In this document: piece by piece, positions 1 to 7,913 of the stretch
How the letters are laid out: every line of letters begins with the position of its first letter
Position numbering within the stretch: the first letter of the stretch is position 1
Assembly: GCA_900540885.1 (NCBI GenBank)
Contig: UQHJ01000037.1
Location: 1-24,588, forward strand
Length of the DNA: 24,588 nucleotides
DNA from: an uncultured Prevotella sp.
GTDB taxonomy: Bacteria; Bacteroidota; Bacteroidia; Bacteroidales; Bacteroidaceae
Reading direction: 5' to 3'
Notes under the pieces: generated by a model
What the model saw: the letters and a program-made list of their open reading frames with translations, nothing else
Told to the model about the DNA's origin: nothing
Database searches by the model: none
Translations under genes and position numbers: made by a program

Positions 1-36
1 GCGACTATAAGTAGATGCTCAAAACCTGCTGCTGCC

Positions 37-77
37 GCGGGTTACAAACCCGCCCCCCAATTAGGCCGACAAATTGC
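37..77 (-). repeat. GC-rich hairpin with shared AT leader (copy 1, inverted)
   Basis: GCGGGTT at 37-43 pairs with AACCCGC at 47-53 around a 3-base loop. The C-run and CCTAATT-type border that follow (54-64) match, in reverse orientation, the hairpin at 13339-13396. Read on the minus strand the element begins with GCAATTT (71-77), as the copies at 13345 and 24477 do. Here the left G/C arm is shortened, so only the inner 7 base pairs form. Nothing coding is visible in bases 1-160. Confidence 0.6.
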
Positions 78-84
78 TGCTTAC

Positions 85-116
85 AAAAAAGCCCCGCAAT
101 CACTTGCGGGGCTTTT
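85..116. terminator. Bidirectional rho-independent terminator
   Basis: GCCCCGCAA (91-99) and TTGCGGGGC (104-112) form a perfect 9-bp stem with a 4-base loop. A-run 85-90 lies on one side and TTTT 113-116 on the other, so it can terminate in both directions. It sits 46 bases past the stop codon of the minus-strand surface protein gene. Confidence 0.85.
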
Positions 117-161
117 ATTATGTATTGAAAGACGATATGCGTCTTGAGATGTTCGAAAGTT

Positions 162-3100
162 TTACTTAACGATTACCTTCTTACCATTCTTAATGTAAAC
201 GCCAGCGGGCAACTTGCCAGAGACGCGAACACCACTGAGCGTGTAAATTGCATCGGCTTGCTTCGTGTTGACAGTTACGTTGTTAATGCCCGTGTCAGTA
301 CCAATATAGTAAGTGAGCGTAATGGCAGGGAAGCTATCGCCTTCAGGACTTAAAAAGTAACCTTCAGGGATTTCGATGGTGTAAGTACCCTCAGCAGTTT
401 GCTTATCAGTAAAGCTAATGCTAAACTTACTCCAGTCATCGTCAAAGCCTAAGGCATCGACCGTTTCAATCTCTTCGCCATTCTTCTTCAAGCTAATCGT
501 GCCACTACCCATGCCCACTTCATCGTAGTCGGTGAAGGTGATGACAATCTCTTGCAATGACTGAACGGTGCTACCATTCTTAGGACTGGTAGTGAAGTTA
601 GCCACAATTGGTTCGTCGTTGCCCTTAACGATGAAGAAACCTTCGTAAGCTTTTGACAACTGGCCCATAGATTGTTCACCAACGTTGAAGTATTCAGCAG
701 GAATGACCAGTGTGTAGCCACCCTCTTTAGTGATAGGCTGCTCAAGGGTGAGGCGGATCGTATTTGTCGTGGCGAAGTAAGCAGCGTCAGTGGCCTCTTG
801 ACCATATTGCTTAACTGCTGCATCGTATTCGCCAGCGTCGATGAGGTCGTTGATAGCCTGTGTCGTCTTGTCCTCAAAGATTAAACGCGCCTTTACGACG
901 GGCACGTCAATGGTGTTGAGCATATCAAATACGTGAGCTTCGTCCAAGTTGAGCGCACCTATGGTGATAGCATCTTCAGCAGTCACGTCGAACTCGTAAA
1001 TTTCATCAAGTTCTTCGCCAGCTTCGCCCCCTTGCGTAGGAACAACGGTCAGAGCAGCTCCATTGAAGGCAAGTGTGAAATCCATAGAAGTATAAGAAGT
1101 TCCACGATTACCTGCGTTGCCCTTAACGCGGTGGCCGTCTTGGTCGGTAGCGGTAAAGTTGATAACGATAGAGCTTTCTGTAAAGGTGGCAGCCGTAGCA
1201 GCGTCCATGCTCAACGTCCATTGGCTGGCATAACCGTCTTTGCCCTCAACTGGAGTGCAAGAGGTAAAGTTGGTTGTTTGGCCATCCCCCAAATCAACGT
1301 GTGCGTTCTCTACCTTAACGAGACCATTAAAGTTGAGCTTAATCGTAAAGTCGTCGGCTGAAGAGATGGTGTTGTTATCGGGAGTGTGCGAGTCAAGTAC
1401 AACGTCGCTGTATTCATAGTCAGCTTGTGAACCCGTAAAGTAGAGCGTATCTGTACCAACGACGAGGTCGCGGTAAGGATTGAAGTTCTTGTCCACCTGT
1501 TGGTAACCCGTAACGACTACGCGGTAAGTGTGGCCCATGTAGAGCTTCGTATTGCCCGCGCCTGCTACTTCGCCGCGCCATTCGGTCGTGCCTTCAGTGC
1601 GTGCGATATGAGTGGGCGTAACGATGTAGGGGTCGTCGCCCTCTACGGGGTTGAGGTCGGTGATGTCGTAAGTAACGTAAGAGATAGAGTCGTTGCCAAC
1701 GACGTCGTCGCGGTTGGTCGTGATGACGATTGGTGCATTGGCTGCCAATTCGTTGAGTTCTGCGCCCTTCAATGTAATAGGAGCTGCTTCTGCGCTGGCT
1801 TGATACGTCATGTCGAGTACGGCAAATCCGTTGTACTTAGCAGAGAGGAGCGAACTATAATCCTTACCATCAGCAGCTTTAAGATCCGTCAGTGTGAAGA
1901 AGATGTCCTTCTGACCGCGTACCTCAGCAGGTATAGGCACCTTTAGGGTGTAAGCGCCCTCGATGTCTTCATCGGGCGTTTCGGTGCATTGGTCCTTAGC
2001 AACAAGAGCCGTTTTAATGGTGTTGTCGTTGATGTTGGTATACGTAAACTTAGCTCCAGTGAAGCTAATCTTCTGATAGTCCGTAGCGAATACTTCAATG
2101 TTCTCAGCATTGTCCAACATAGCGCCACTGGCAGGAATGAGTTCGGTGCTAATGTTGACCGTCTCAATGCTGTAAGGCATATTGCGCGTATATGAACCAC
2201 GCGAACCGCTTGAAGTTGTGTAGACAGGGTTGCCAGCCAAGTCGCATACGTAGCTTATGGTGAGCATCATGTTGTCGTAGAGAGTCGTTGTGCCCAACAT
2301 GCTTTGTGGGGTACGTTCCTTGCCGGTGAGGTCGATGATGAGTTGGTTGCCTTCAACGCGATAAGGAGGAGTCTCAACGTACTTGTTGCTGGCTTCAGAG
2401 CCAGATGAAGTATCGGAATAGGTGAGTTGCACCTTGTTCTCGCCTATTTGGATATTGCCGTCAAAGGTGAGTGTGATGATGCCGTCCGCATCGCCCTTCG
2501 GCCAGAAAGAGAGGAACTTGTGCGTATTGTCGAAGTTGGTAGACGAGATAAGTTTGAGTGGCTTTGCACCACATACGTAGTCAACGGCAATGGTACCGTC
2601 TCCGCCCAAAATCTTAGTAGCGTCGTCCTCTGCGTGTATGCCTACGAGACGTACCGTAAAGCTTTGGCCTTCGCTCAACGCGCCAGCCTCCATGAGTTCA
2701 TAGATAGGAGTTTTTACTTCAAAGTAGATCTTATTGCCACTTGTGAAGAAGTTCACCTGCTTGGTCGTTTCGCCAGCTACGATCTCCACCTTCTGCGCAT
2801 CCACCGTGTGGTTGAAGTTAAACGAGATCTGCGAAGTGCTGGTACACATAATCGTGCTGCCAGCCTTTACTGACTGACTTGTGAGTTCGAGTTTGTCGTC
2901 AGTGCTGAAGGTCAGCGTGTTCTTCGCATTGTTGATACCATTGTAACGGAAGTAGATGGTCTGACCAGCCGTTACGTTGAGTGAATAGTAAGCGTGGTAG
3001 ACGGGTGTCGTATCGTAGAGATACTTCACGTTCATCACCTGCGTGCACGCCTCGTCGCTGAAGGGCGTAAACATGGCGCTGTTGGTGCTCGTCACTGTGA

Positions 3101-3269
3101 GCACACCTGTTTCGGTGGCGGTATAGTAACCAGTCACGTACTCATACTGTGCCTCAATGGCATAAGCCTTGTTCAGTTCAAGCGCACCATAGTCGAGCGG
3201 CTGACTGGCGGCTTGTGCTGTAAATAGGCTCAGCACAAAGAGCAAACAGAGCGTAAGGGTTTGTTTCAT
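162..3269 (-). CDS. Large secreted Ig-like surface protein with C-terminal sorting-type tail
   Basis: A 1035-residue protein. Residues 1-21 form a signal peptide (MKQTLTLCLLFVLSLFTAQA) followed by a mature region rich in Thr, Asp, Asn and beta-strand patterns. Repeated blocks of the type 'P..G..V.....I.ITF' (for example near residues 360-420, 640-700 and 880-930) resemble bacterial Ig-like (Big_5 type) modules. The last 45 residues contain IYTLSGVRV, then LPAGVYIKNGKKVIVK, the ending common on exported Bacteroidales and Prevotella proteins and related to T9SS type A tails. I infer export across the outer membrane or surface attachment. No catalytic motif is visible, so adhesin, structural or glycan-related roles are all open. 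The ATG at 3269 begins the signal peptide directly. The gene lies 188 bases downstream of another exported protein gene on the same strand, with a hairpin between them. Confidence is high for a secreted protein and low for its role. Confidence 0.85.
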   Translation of the reverse strand: MKQTLTLCLLFVLSLFTAQAASQPLDYGALELNKAYAIEAQYEYVTGYYTATETGVLTVTSTNSAMFTPFSDEACTQVMNVKYLYDTTPVYHAYYSLNVTAGQTIYFRYNGINNAKNTLTFSTDDKLELTSQSVKAGSTIMCTSTSQISFNFNHTVDAQKVEIVAGETTKQVNFFTSGNKIYFEVKTPIYELMEAGALSEGQSFTVRLVGIHAEDDATKILGGDGTIAVDYVCGAKPLKLISSTNFDNTHKFLSFWPKGDADGIITLTFDGNIQIGENKVQLTYSDTSSGSEASNKYVETPPYRVEGNQLIIDLTGKERTPQSMLGTTTLYDNMMLTISYVCDLAGNPVYTTSSGSRGSYTRNMPYSIETVNISTELIPASGAMLDNAENIEVFATDYQKISFTGAKFTYTNINDNTIKTALVAKDQCTETPDEDIEGAYTLKVPIPAEVRGQKDIFFTLTDLKAADGKDYSSLLSAKYNGFAVLDMTYQASAEAAPITLKGAELNELAANAPIVITTNRDDVVGNDSISYVTYDITDLNPVEGDDPYIVTPTHIARTEGTTEWRGEVAGAGNTKLYMGHTYRVVVTGYQQVDKNFNPYRDLVVGTDTLYFTGSQADYEYSDVVLDSHTPDNNTISSADDFTIKLNFNGLVKVENAHVDLGDGQTTNFTSCTPVEGKDGYASQWTLSMDAATAATFTESSIVINFTATDQDGHRVKGNAGNRGTSYTSMDFTLAFNGAALTVVPTQGGEAGEELDEIYEFDVTAEDAITIGALNLDEAHVFDMLNTIDVPVVKARLIFEDKTTQAINDLIDAGEYDAAVKQYGQEATDAAYFATTNTIRLTLEQPITKEGGYTLVIPAEYFNVGEQSMGQLSKAYEGFFIVKGNDEPIVANFTTSPKNGSTVQSLQEIVITFTDYDEVGMGSGTISLKKNGEEIETVDALGFDDDWSKFSISFTDKQTAEGTYTIEIPEGYFLSPEGDSFPAITLTYYIGTDTGINNVTVNTKQADAIYTLSGVRVSGKLPAGVYIKNGKKVIVK

Positions 3270-3271
3270 AT

Positions 3272-3285
3272 TATATATATATATA
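3272..3285. repeat. (TA)7 run in leader of the surface protein gene
   Basis: Seven uninterrupted TA dinucleotides end 2 bases before the ATG of the minus-strand gene that starts at 3269. They therefore lie where the ribosome lands. Bacteroidetes leaders are normally A/T-rich, so this may be ordinary. Confidence 0.7.
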
Positions 3286-3310
3286 TTATAAGGGTTTTCT
3301 CTCAGTTTGT

Positions 3311-3363
3311 AGTTTATAAAGTTACGCTGCCTTGGTAATCAACGAAACGAACCTTTATAACCT
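3311..3363 (-). repeat. Word-type hairpin, TTATAAAG word
   Basis: Arms 3311-3326 and 3348-3363 are inverted copies (13 of 16 positions) built on TTATAAAG. The same word recurs in the hairpin at 18230-18297. It lies 42 bases upstream of the surface protein start. The TAAAGTTA at 3317-3324 reads TAACTTTA on the minus strand, one base from the -7 consensus TAnnTTTG, with TTTC 19 bases upstream. A weak promoter here is possible but unproven. Confidence 0.45.
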
Positions 3364-3402
3364 TAAAACTTTAAACTTAGTTAGGAAGTTCGGATATTAT
3401 TG

Positions 3403-3432
3403 GGGCGTCGCCCCCGAACGGACGCGACGCCC
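3403..3432 (-). terminator. GC-rich hairpin downstream of Omp28-domain gene
   Basis: GGGCGTCGC (3403-3411) and GCGACGCCC (3424-3432) form a perfect 9-bp stem with a 12-base loop, 26 bases past the stop codon at 3458. On the minus strand only a short A/T stretch follows, so it is a weak rho-independent candidate. Its arms resemble the minus-strand reading of the hairpin at 24498-24532 (GCGTCGCCCCC, then GGACGCG), so it may belong to that repeat family. Confidence 0.5.
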
Positions 3433-3457
3433 TTCTATTTTAGTATAATTACTTCAA

Positions 3458-6400
3458 TTACATCATTACCTTCTTCACTACAACGCCTTGGGCGGTCGTT
3501 ACCTTGACGATAACTACGCCTTGCGTAGTAGGGCGGAGCGTGAGTGTGCCTTCACCTTGCGTACGAGCCAAGGCACGGCCGTCGAGACTGTAAACAGTGG
3601 CTTGGGCTGCAAGGGGAGAAGTGACTACAATTGCACCATTTGCTGCTGCCACCGAAACTGCTGCCGTGGTGTTGTCCACGATCTCATCAATGCCGTCAAC
3701 GGCATTGCTTGGGTGCGTCTTGTACGCATTGATGAGGCGGTCGGTGTTGCCGTCGAAGAGCATCACAACAACATCGGTGTTGTTCGCATTCTCTACAGCA
3801 TCAGGTACGGGGATAGAGAGGGTAGTGGTGTATTCCTTACCTGCCTCAATCGTGGTGGGGAAGAGTTCTGAGGTACCCGTAAAGGTGTCGCCCCAGTAGC
3901 CACGTACTACGTGATTGAACGTGAAGGGGTTAACCGATGCTGTACCATACTTGCCGCCTTGACCCCAATCGCCAATTACGTCGTCGGCAATCGAAGAGAA
4001 GCCGTTTGACTGATAGCCTATCAAACCATTCTCCAATACAACAGCGAAGAGTTTGATATTCACGTCAGAAGCGTTTAATGCGTACTTCACCGTACAAGGC
4101 ACCGTGATGTTCTTACCATTCGCGCTGAGGCGGCTGGTAGCAGTAACCTCGGCAGCAGCGGGCTTCGTCAATTGGCTTTCTACCTCGCTCTGCCAAGTAA
4201 CGTCGTTGCTTGTGTTCTCGCCTGGTGTGAGTGAATACTTGCCCGTCTTCGTATCCTGCGTAATGGGGTAAGTAATCTCGCCACGCTGAATGCGGCCTGA
4301 AGGAGCAGCCGTGAGGTTGAGGAACGCAGCATAGTTTGTTACGCCCGAGGCCAGTTGGTCGCCCGTGTAGCAGTGAAGCGCCATGGGAATGAACAAGTCG
4401 CCGTAGGTCTGGCTCAAGTGGTCGATAGCGATGATGCCCAAAGGACAGTTGACGCAGCCCATACCCGTAAACTCTTCGAGCGTAACGCGCTTAGTGGGTT
4501 CGAAGCTAAGGTCGCTAATCGTCTTGCTCACCGAGTTCTCTTTTTCGCCCAACTTAAAGTCGACGTTGAAGCGATTGATAGCGCCCACGGTCAAGGGCAG
4601 TTCCTTCGTAAAGGCGAATTGGTAGACGTCATTCTTCTTGAGGTTGAGGCCAGACGCTGTGATGCGGTCAATCTCGTTGCCTGCAGCGTCCTTCAGCGTG
4701 AGGCTGAGAGAGGTGTAGGTATCGTTGTCGTTGATGCGAATGTTACCCTTAATCTTAGCCTTAGACTGGTTGACAACGGTCTCGTCGATGTCGAAAGCAG
4801 CAAAGAAGGGAAGGTCGTGAAGCACCTTGATGTCGTCAAGGAACAGGAGGCTTTGGTTGCGGTTCTGATTAACAAAAGCAATGTAAACGTTCTTGCCCGC
4901 AAATTGTGCCAAACTAATGGTGTCGTTCTTCCAATAGCCTTCGAGTATTGACTCGTCAGCACCAGGATATTCGCGCTCGAAGTAAACGACCGTACCCTCG
5001 GCCTTCATGCGGTCGACGATATCGTCGTTGAGTGTAGAGTAGATATTATCTGACGGCCAAACGATTACCTTCAAACTATCGCTTGCTGCGCGGCGAAGGT
5101 TCTGGCTGCGGAAGGTAAGTGTGCAGCGGCTATCCATTACGTTGATTTGTGGCGTAACCAACCAGTCGTCGCTCTTACCTGCAGGGGTGTACATAGAGGT
5201 AGAAGCTGCAGAATAACCTGTTGCACCTTCAGCCTCGTCGCGTATGGGCACCCAAGCGTATTCGTTGCCCGCAGCTTTAAATGAGTACTCTTGCGACTCG
5301 TCGTCGGGCGTGTTGGTGTCGCCGTCGTAGAGCAACACGCCGCTCATGCCATTGTCAAAGTTCTCGCTATAAAGCACGTTGCTATCGTACGAGATCTCAC
5401 GTTCGTAAGCACCGCGAAGGTTGAGCGTGTAAGCCTCGTTGGCCGTAGCCGTATTGCCCGTCACGTCGGTGACGATGCCAGCCGGTAGGACTACTTGATA
5501 GTCAACGTCCTTGAGGAGGTTCTGTTGAGTAGCAGAGTAGGCGAACAAGCGGCGGCCGTTGACGCCCAATAGTAGGTTAGCTACAGGACTTGAGATGCCC
5601 TTCTGATAGAGTTGAGCACGTGCAGAGGTAGAGGTGAGTGCTACGCCCGCATCGAAGTTGAACGTGATGGGGCTGGTAGAGGCATCAATCTTAGCCAAGG
5701 AGGCATCGGCCTTCGGTGAAGTGCTGAGCACTTGCATGGGTGTGTTCGAACGCCCTGTGTAGCTAATCTTTATCTCTTGGTTGTAACGCGTAGCGTCGCC
5801 CTTGATGCTAATGGCCTTGGCGGGGATTACCAACTCATAAGGCATGGCATCGTTGCTGAGGTTGACGGCACGGAACTGAATATTAATCGTGTTGGGTTCG
5901 GTCGCATCAGTCTGAATGCTGAGGGCCGAGCCTACAACTTTATCTTCTAACACGTCGCGCACCTGTATCTTGTTGGCTTGTACCAAGGGCTGCACGTTGC
6001 GCGTAAAGGTGAGCTTTACGTTTGTCAGTTTTGAGAAGGTTGAGCCAACAGCGGGCGTTGCGGTGTAAGCACTCAAGAGGTCGGTGGTGGCAGCAATGTT
6101 AGAGAAGGGTTCGGGAAGGGTGATAACGTAGCTATCAACATTGCTCGTAAAGACGCCCAGCGTGCGTGAGTCGTCACTAATGGCAATGGGCGTACCTGAA
6201 TTGTCGTAGCCCAACTTGCTCAGAATGTCGAGGTTGTAGTGCTGTTGTATGCCTTGGGTGAAGTTGACCCAATAAGCGCCCGAACGCACACCGAAGTCGC
6301 GATAGGGATTGCCCTCAGGACCAGCGGCATATACTTCGCCTCCATTGTCGACGGTGAAGCCAGCGTAAGACTGACTATAAGTGTCGTTATAGAGCGTGAA

Positions 6401-7297
6401 CTCGTCCTTCTCTACGTCGTACTTGAAGGGGCAGTAGAACTCGTTGGCGGCTATGCTCGAGTTGTTGTTGTCATTGTCGTTGAAGTAGTAGGCAGACCCC
6501 GTTACGTAGCGTCCGTTATTGCTAAAGGTGGCTTCAGAGATGAAGAGCAACTTATCGGCTAAGGGTTTCCAAGCCTCGGTGTCGCTCGTTTCGAAACCGA
6601 TGAATTTATACGTATGATTCTCGGTGTTGTAGACGTAGTAGCTGCAACCACCGCCGCCATTCTCAGTAGGCAAGTAACTAAATGAAAGGCAGCCCAATAC
6701 GTACTTACCGTCAGCAGCAATACCGATGAAGCGATTTTGCTTCTGATTTTCGTGTGCTTGGTCTAACAGGGGGAGGTTGGGCGTAGCAATGGTGTCGCCC
6801 GTGGTGAGATTCCAAAGGGCAGGCTTCTCTTCGTATTCATTGCCATTGGGATTGACGAGGCCAACGGCATAGCGACCGTCGGGTGTAACGTATTTGATCT
6901 CGCCACGCAGGCCCGTCTGTTGTACAAAGTGCCAAGCGCTCTCGGTCACGTTGTAGTAGGCAGCATGGTTGTTGATAGATCCGACTATGATGTTACCGTC
7001 GTTGGTAACGTCTTGTGCCGAACTTGCTTTCACGGTGTCGGCCTTCAGTCCCTCGGTGAGCGAGAGGCTCTCGGTGGTGCGAAGGTTGACACGGCGTGCT
7101 CCCACGTTGTAAACTTGTGTGGTAGAGCCGTCTTCGGCTTGTACGCAGAAAGCACCCCATTGTCCGTTGTCTGACATGCCTGTAAGAATGCCGCCGTCTT
7201 CAAACTTGAAGGTCTTGTACGTAGGCGTCGCTGTCTGCGTCTGTGCGCTCAGGCCCAGTGCTGTAGTGGCCATGCACAGCAGTAAGAACTTCTTCAT
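3458..7297 (-). CDS. Secreted multidomain protein with choice-of-anchor J-like and Omp28-type CxxC domains and T9SS-like tail
   Basis: A 1279-residue exported protein with a signal peptide at about 1-19 (MKKFLLLCMATTALGLSAQ). Residues 25-400 hold repeated motifs such as TPDGRYAVGLV, AADGKYVLGCL and FSNNGRYVTGSA, a beta-propeller-like pattern. Residues about 405-625 look Ig-like. Residues about 640-860 resemble a choice-of-anchor J domain (YSENFDNGMSG, then DDWLVTPQINV, then LFLDDIKVL). Next comes VTLEEFTGMGCVNCPLG, with Cys948 and Cys951 in a CVNC motif; this is typical of the Omp28-related thioredoxin-like family first known from Porphyromonas gingivalis. The tail (VYSLDGRALA, then VVIVKVTTAQGVVVKKVMM) fits a T9SS type A sorting domain. 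I infer outer-membrane secretion and surface location. Whether the CxxC is redox-active cannot be seen. A -7 box at 7486-7493 and a long leader hairpin precede it. Confidence 0.87.
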   Translation of the reverse strand: MKKFLLLCMATTALGLSAQTQTATPTYKTFKFEDGGILTGMSDNGQWGAFCVQAEDGSTTQVYNVGARRVNLRTTESLSLTEGLKADTVKASSAQDVTNDGNIIVGSINNHAAYYNVTESAWHFVQQTGLRGEIKYVTPDGRYAVGLVNPNGNEYEEKPALWNLTTGDTIATPNLPLLDQAHENQKQNRFIGIAADGKYVLGCLSFSYLPTENGGGGCSYYVYNTENHTYKFIGFETSDTEAWKPLADKLLFISEATFSNNGRYVTGSAYYFNDNDNNNSSIAANEFYCPFKYDVEKDEFTLYNDTYSQSYAGFTVDNGGEVYAAGPEGNPYRDFGVRSGAYWVNFTQGIQQHYNLDILSKLGYDNSGTPIAISDDSRTLGVFTSNVDSYVITLPEPFSNIAATTDLLSAYTATPAVGSTFSKLTNVKLTFTRNVQPLVQANKIQVRDVLEDKVVGSALSIQTDATEPNTINIQFRAVNLSNDAMPYELVIPAKAISIKGDATRYNQEIKISYTGRSNTPMQVLSTSPKADASLAKIDASTSPITFNFDAGVALTSTSARAQLYQKGISSPVANLLLGVNGRRLFAYSATQQNLLKDVDYQVVLPAGIVTDVTGNTATANEAYTLNLRGAYEREISYDSNVLYSENFDNGMSGVLLYDGDTNTPDDESQEYSFKAAGNEYAWVPIRDEAEGATGYSAASTSMYTPAGKSDDWLVTPQINVMDSRCTLTFRSQNLRRAASDSLKVIVWPSDNIYSTLNDDIVDRMKAEGTVVYFEREYPGADESILEGYWKNDTISLAQFAGKNVYIAFVNQNRNQSLLFLDDIKVLHDLPFFAAFDIDETVVNQSKAKIKGNIRINDNDTYTSLSLTLKDAAGNEIDRITASGLNLKKNDVYQFAFTKELPLTVGAINRFNVDFKLGEKENSVSKTISDLSFEPTKRVTLEEFTGMGCVNCPLGIIAIDHLSQTYGDLFIPMALHCYTGDQLASGVTNYAAFLNLTAAPSGRIQRGEITYPITQDTKTGKYSLTPGENTSNDVTWQSEVESQLTKPAAAEVTATSRLSANGKNITVPCTVKYALNASDVNIKLFAVVLENGLIGYQSNGFSSIADDVIGDWGQGGKYGTASVNPFTFNHVVRGYWGDTFTGTSELFPTTIEAGKEYTTTLSIPVPDAVENANNTDVVVMLFDGNTDRLINAYKTHPSNAVDGIDEIVDNTTAAVSVAAANGAIVVTSPLAAQATVYSLDGRALARTQGEGTLTLRPTTQGVVIVKVTTAQGVVVKKVMM

Positions 7298-7324
7298 TCT
7301 TTTTCTCTTTTGGTTGATGTTGAA

Positions 7325-7426
7325 GTTGATAAGTTAACGGGTTGACGAGTTAACGAGTAAGTTTTCCTCTTTTGCGTGTTGAAAGGTAGCTTACTCGTTA
7401 ACTCGTCAACTTGTTAACTTGTCAAC
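7325..7426 (-). repeat. Word-type hairpin, GTTRAC heptamers, in leader of the Omp28-domain gene
   Basis: Arms 7325-7361 and 7390-7426 are inverted copies matching at 34 of 37 positions, with a 28-base loop. Each arm is a string of 7-base words of the type AGTTAAC / GGTTGAC. The hairpin lies between the -7 box at 7486-7493 and the ATG at 7297, so it would be in the 5' untranslated RNA. The same word family builds the hairpin at 14563-14655. Confidence 0.85.
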
Positions 7427-7485
7427 TAATAATAATTTTAATTAGTTTCTGTGTAAACATAGCGTCAATTTCACAATTAACGCTG

Positions 7486-7493
7486 CAAAAGTA
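7486..7493 (-). promoter_or_regulatory. Bacteroidetes -7 box for Omp28-domain gene
   Basis: The minus strand reads TACTTTTG, a full match to TAnnTTTG. No clear TTTG is found 19-21 bases upstream. It would give a leader of roughly 180 bases that includes the 37-bp-arm hairpin. Confidence 0.5.
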
Positions 7494-7638
7494 CAAATAA
7501 AACGATAGGTGCGTTTACAATTTGTTTTAAAAAACGTAATAATCAATGCTTTCGGGTGGATTTTAGTGCGTAGTGGTAAACAGCAAGCAAGTAGGTGGCT
7601 AAAAGCCTGTCTTATAGCGAATGGTATAAGTTCGTATA

Positions 7639-7662
7639 TAAATAAGTAGGTATTCAAAATTA
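7639..7662 (+). repeat. 24-bp dispersed repeat, copy A
   Basis: The 24 bases starting TAAATAAGTAGGT match the reverse complement of 13419-13442 at 23 of 24 positions. The tail (TTCAAAATTA) overlaps the first unit of the 25-bp tandem repeat. Confidence 0.75.
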
Positions 7663-7727
7663 GTTTATATAATAATGTTCAGAATTAGTTTATATTTAGA
7701 TGTACTCAATTAGCTTATATCAAAAAA
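7653..7727 (+). repeat. 25-bp direct repeat, three units
   Basis: Units begin at 7653, 7678 and 7703 and share AATTAGTTTATAT (AATTAGCTTATAT in the third) at exact 25-base spacing. The spacing, close to 2.5 helical turns, and the place upstream of the etf promoter would suit a protein-binding array, but nothing else supports that. Confidence 0.7.
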
Positions 7728-7790
7728 CCTGATGTTTTATCCTTGCAAAGCGCTTTCGTCTCTTCTTCTCCTTTTAAAATGTAGCTTTGC

Positions 7791-7821
7791 TTTGTTTACT
7801 TGTCAGAAAAGAGTAAATTTG
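7791..7821 (+). promoter_or_regulatory. Bacteroidetes promoter of the etfBA-acd operon
   Basis: TTTG at 7791-7794, a 19-base gap, then TAAATTTG at 7814-7821 fit both halves of the Bacteroidetes sigma-ABfr consensus. Initiation would fall near 7826-7830, giving a leader of about 85 bases before etfB. A second -7-like TAGCTTTG lies at 7782-7789 but has no matching upstream element. Confidence 0.75.
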
Positions 7822-7913
7822 CTGCGCTTTGTAGGGATATTGGCATATTTCCCCCAATCTACAAGGCATACAAAAACAAACATCTATATACATATATATA
7901 ATATAAGAAAAAT

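Larger units (their letters stand above)
7298..7913. other. Divergent intergenic region between surface protein gene and etf operon
   Basis: This 616-base stretch holds no convincing gene. From left to right it contains a 37-bp-arm word hairpin (7325-7426), a minus-strand -7 box (7486-7493), a T/A-rich section, one copy of a 24-bp dispersed repeat (7639-7662), a 25-bp tandem repeat (7653-7727) and a canonical plus-strand promoter (7791-7821). Short open frames at 7442-7657 (minus) and 7732-7917 (plus) run over these control signals and look like chance. Confidence 0.8.

Noticed and set aside
4355..4951. A 198-codon plus-strand frame within the Omp28-domain gene
   Set aside because: Antisense shadow over a region with strong choice-of-anchor J-like and CxxC motifs on the minus strand.
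7442..7657. A 71-codon minus-strand frame in the divergent region
   Set aside because: It overlaps the -7 box of the downstream gene and reaches into a dispersed repeat; composition is like T-rich noncoding DNA.
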